Below, piece after piece: positions 63,002-64,000 of a stretch of DNA of 64,000 nt (its first letter is position 1; the number at the start of each line of letters is the position of its first letter). The notes beneath the pieces were generated by a model. That model had not been told where the DNA came from and ran no database searches. It saw nothing but the letters and a program-made list of their open reading frames with translations. The stretch spans positions 1-64,000 of the forward strand of contig NZ_DAIQRQ010000013.1 of assembly GCF_036786105.1 (NCBI RefSeq). The letters run 5' to 3'. The position numbers and the translations under genes are program-made. The DNA is from Ohtaekwangia sp036786105. GTDB lineage: Bacteria > Bacteroidota > Bacteroidia > Cytophagales > Cyclobacteriaceae.

Positions 63002-64000
63002 ATGATAAAAGTTGGTTTAATCAACACGGTGTTTCTTTTCCTGCTGGTTTCCGCTGTCTACGGCCAGAAGGTGAAGTACAAGGATATTTACGGGCTGCTC
63101 AAAACGAAGCAATACGAAGCTGCTGAGCCCTTTTTGAAAAAATACATCAAGGAGAATGACGATAATCCGAATGCCTATCTTTTTATGGGCATTATTTTCC
63201 ATGAGAAAGCTTCCAAAGATGATATTCTGAAGCAGACGGAGCGCACGCTTTCGCACATGGACACCGCGATCTACTATTATACCAAAGCGAATCAGATGAT
63301 CACGGAGAAGGAATTGAAGCGTAACGATGAATATTATGAGCTATACAACCGCAGAGATCTTCGCACCGGAGAATTTGGTGTGAAGCTTTCCGATGTGCAA
63401 TTCGATCTGCAAAAGAAATTGGAAGGCCTGCGTGAACGTACGGACCGGTTGAAGATGGTGAAGTATTATTTTGTTTTAGCCGACAGTCTGTATAAAAAAT
63501 CCAATGCATTATTCCGTAGCATACAAAGCGCTTATCCCGGCGAAAAGGAATTTTACCTGCGTGCCGATGAGACTCTTATCAAAACATTATCAACACTGGC
63601 CGTGCGATACGATTCTGCTGTGAAGGCTTTTGAAAATTACAAAGGGAGTCTCTCCACGTTGGGAAGGACAAACTATAACCAGGTAATGGTGCCCCGCGAA
63701 GTGACAGACTTCAAGAAGGACGGAACTTCGCTGGCTGATTTTTACCAGAACGAATTGGATGTATGGGATTACAAGCGTTTTGCAGAGAAGTCGAAAGCAG
63801 TTGTGGAAAAGGAAATTTTTCCAATGAATAAACATCTCGTGGAATATGATATCGAGATCAACAAGCTGCGTGAGAAATTGGGTAAAGATTCGGTATCTGT
63901 GAAGAGTGATCTGACCACGTTGATCGATAAGTTGCTGATGGATCAATTGAAAAAGTATGACAAAGAACCATTGCCGATGGAAATATTCAGTCTTAAGATT
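63002..64000 (+). CDS. Exported TPR-like protein (3' end beyond window)
   Basis: The open frame begins at the ATG at 63002 and continues through the window end, so 333 codons are visible and the gene is partial. A signal peptide (about 1-22, ending SAVYGQ) is followed by a helical repeat-like region: IYGLLKTKQYEAAEPFLKKY, then NPNAYLFMGIIFHEKA, and later ADSLYKKSNALF, consistent with tetratricopeptide-type repeats. A further stretch of long helices (about 195-333) looks like coiled coil. No enzymatic motif is seen. Such proteins in Bacteroidota are often periplasmic scaffolds or OmpA-associated, but nothing here decides that. Confidence 0.8.
   Translation, partial: MIKVGLINTVFLFLLVSAVYGQKVKYKDIYGLLKTKQYEAAEPFLKKYIKENDDNPNAYLFMGIIFHEKASKDDILKQTERTLSHMDTAIYYYTKANQMITEKELKRNDEYYELYNRRDLRTGEFGVKLSDVQFDLQKKLEGLRERTDRLKMVKYYFVLADSLYKKSNALFRSIQSAYPGEKEFYLRADETLIKTLSTLAVRYDSAVKAFENYKGSLSTLGRTNYNQVMVPREVTDFKKDGTSLADFYQNELDVWDYKRFAEKSKAVVEKEIFPMNKHLVEYDIEINKLREKLGKDSVSVKSDLTTLIDKLLMDQLKKYDKEPLPMEIFSLKI

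Noticed and set aside
1..64000. tRNA, rRNA, CRISPR array, insertion sequence or prophage genes
   Set aside because: I looked for tRNA-like cloverleaf ends, regular spaced repeats and transposase or integrase motifs, and saw none.

Overview
The window looks like chromosome of a member of the Bacteroidota, most likely Cytophagales-like (inferred). The support is: large periplasmic-propeller sensor kinases with Y_Y_Y domains, a hybrid two-component regulator ending in an AraC domain, type IX secretion (T9SS) sorting domains on two secreted glycosidases, TAnnTTTG-type -7 promoter words, weak Shine-Dalgarno sequences, and DUF6934, DUF6624 and DUF6090-like proteins. I see no tRNA, rRNA, CRISPR array, transposase or phage gene. 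There is one 100-N assembly gap (61264-61363).

Region 1 (655-12346) is a sugar-acid catabolism locus. A minus-strand operon runs GH3 beta-xylosidase-like lipoprotein, FAH-family 2-keto-3-deoxypentonate dehydratase, 2-oxoglutarate-semialdehyde dehydrogenase, IlvD/Edd pentonate dehydratase, GntP permease. Divergent from it lie an AraC regulator and an FGGY gluconokinase-like kinase. The three middle enzymes are the lower half of an oxidative (Weimberg-type) pentose route ending in 2-oxoglutarate. The sugar dehydrogenase and lactonase are not here.

Region 2 (12545-18162) holds an orphan periplasmic-propeller sensor kinase, an exported amidohydrolase and an exported EthD-like protein. Region 3 (18812-33897) is a xyloglucan-type locus: a hybrid two-component regulator, two T9SS-type GH74 xyloglucanases, a GH31 alpha-xylosidase lipoprotein and a GH127/146-like beta-L-arabinofuranosidase. 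It has no SusC/SusD pair. Region 4 (34125-40771) is a tandem of two related sensor kinases whose sensor and kinase modules appear to have been shuffled.

Region 5 (41453-45830) is a small accessory stretch. It contains the C-terminal remnant of a RES-domain toxin, an esterase, an SDR/AraC pair bracketed by two copies of a 65-bp repeat, a 26-bp perfect palindrome, and a two-gene unit (DUF6934 protein plus a 55-residue protein) closed by a terminator. I consider that two-gene unit the best candidate for an undescribed system.

Region 6 (45900-64000) is mostly housekeeping: mnmE; an Nramp-UspA fusion transporter with its MntR-type repressor and a clear operator; a TonB-family protein; a glycosyltransferase; dapD; a DUF3108 protein; an ECF sigma factor with a putative anti-sigma factor; ftsE; a transaldolase-like aldolase; the SRP RNA gene (not protein-coding); an arginase-family enzyme; a SixA-like phosphatase; topA (interrupted by the gap); the tail of a HicA-like toxin just after the gap; a class III-like sirtuin without its zinc cysteines; a TlpA-like thioredoxin; and the start of a TPR-like exported protein.
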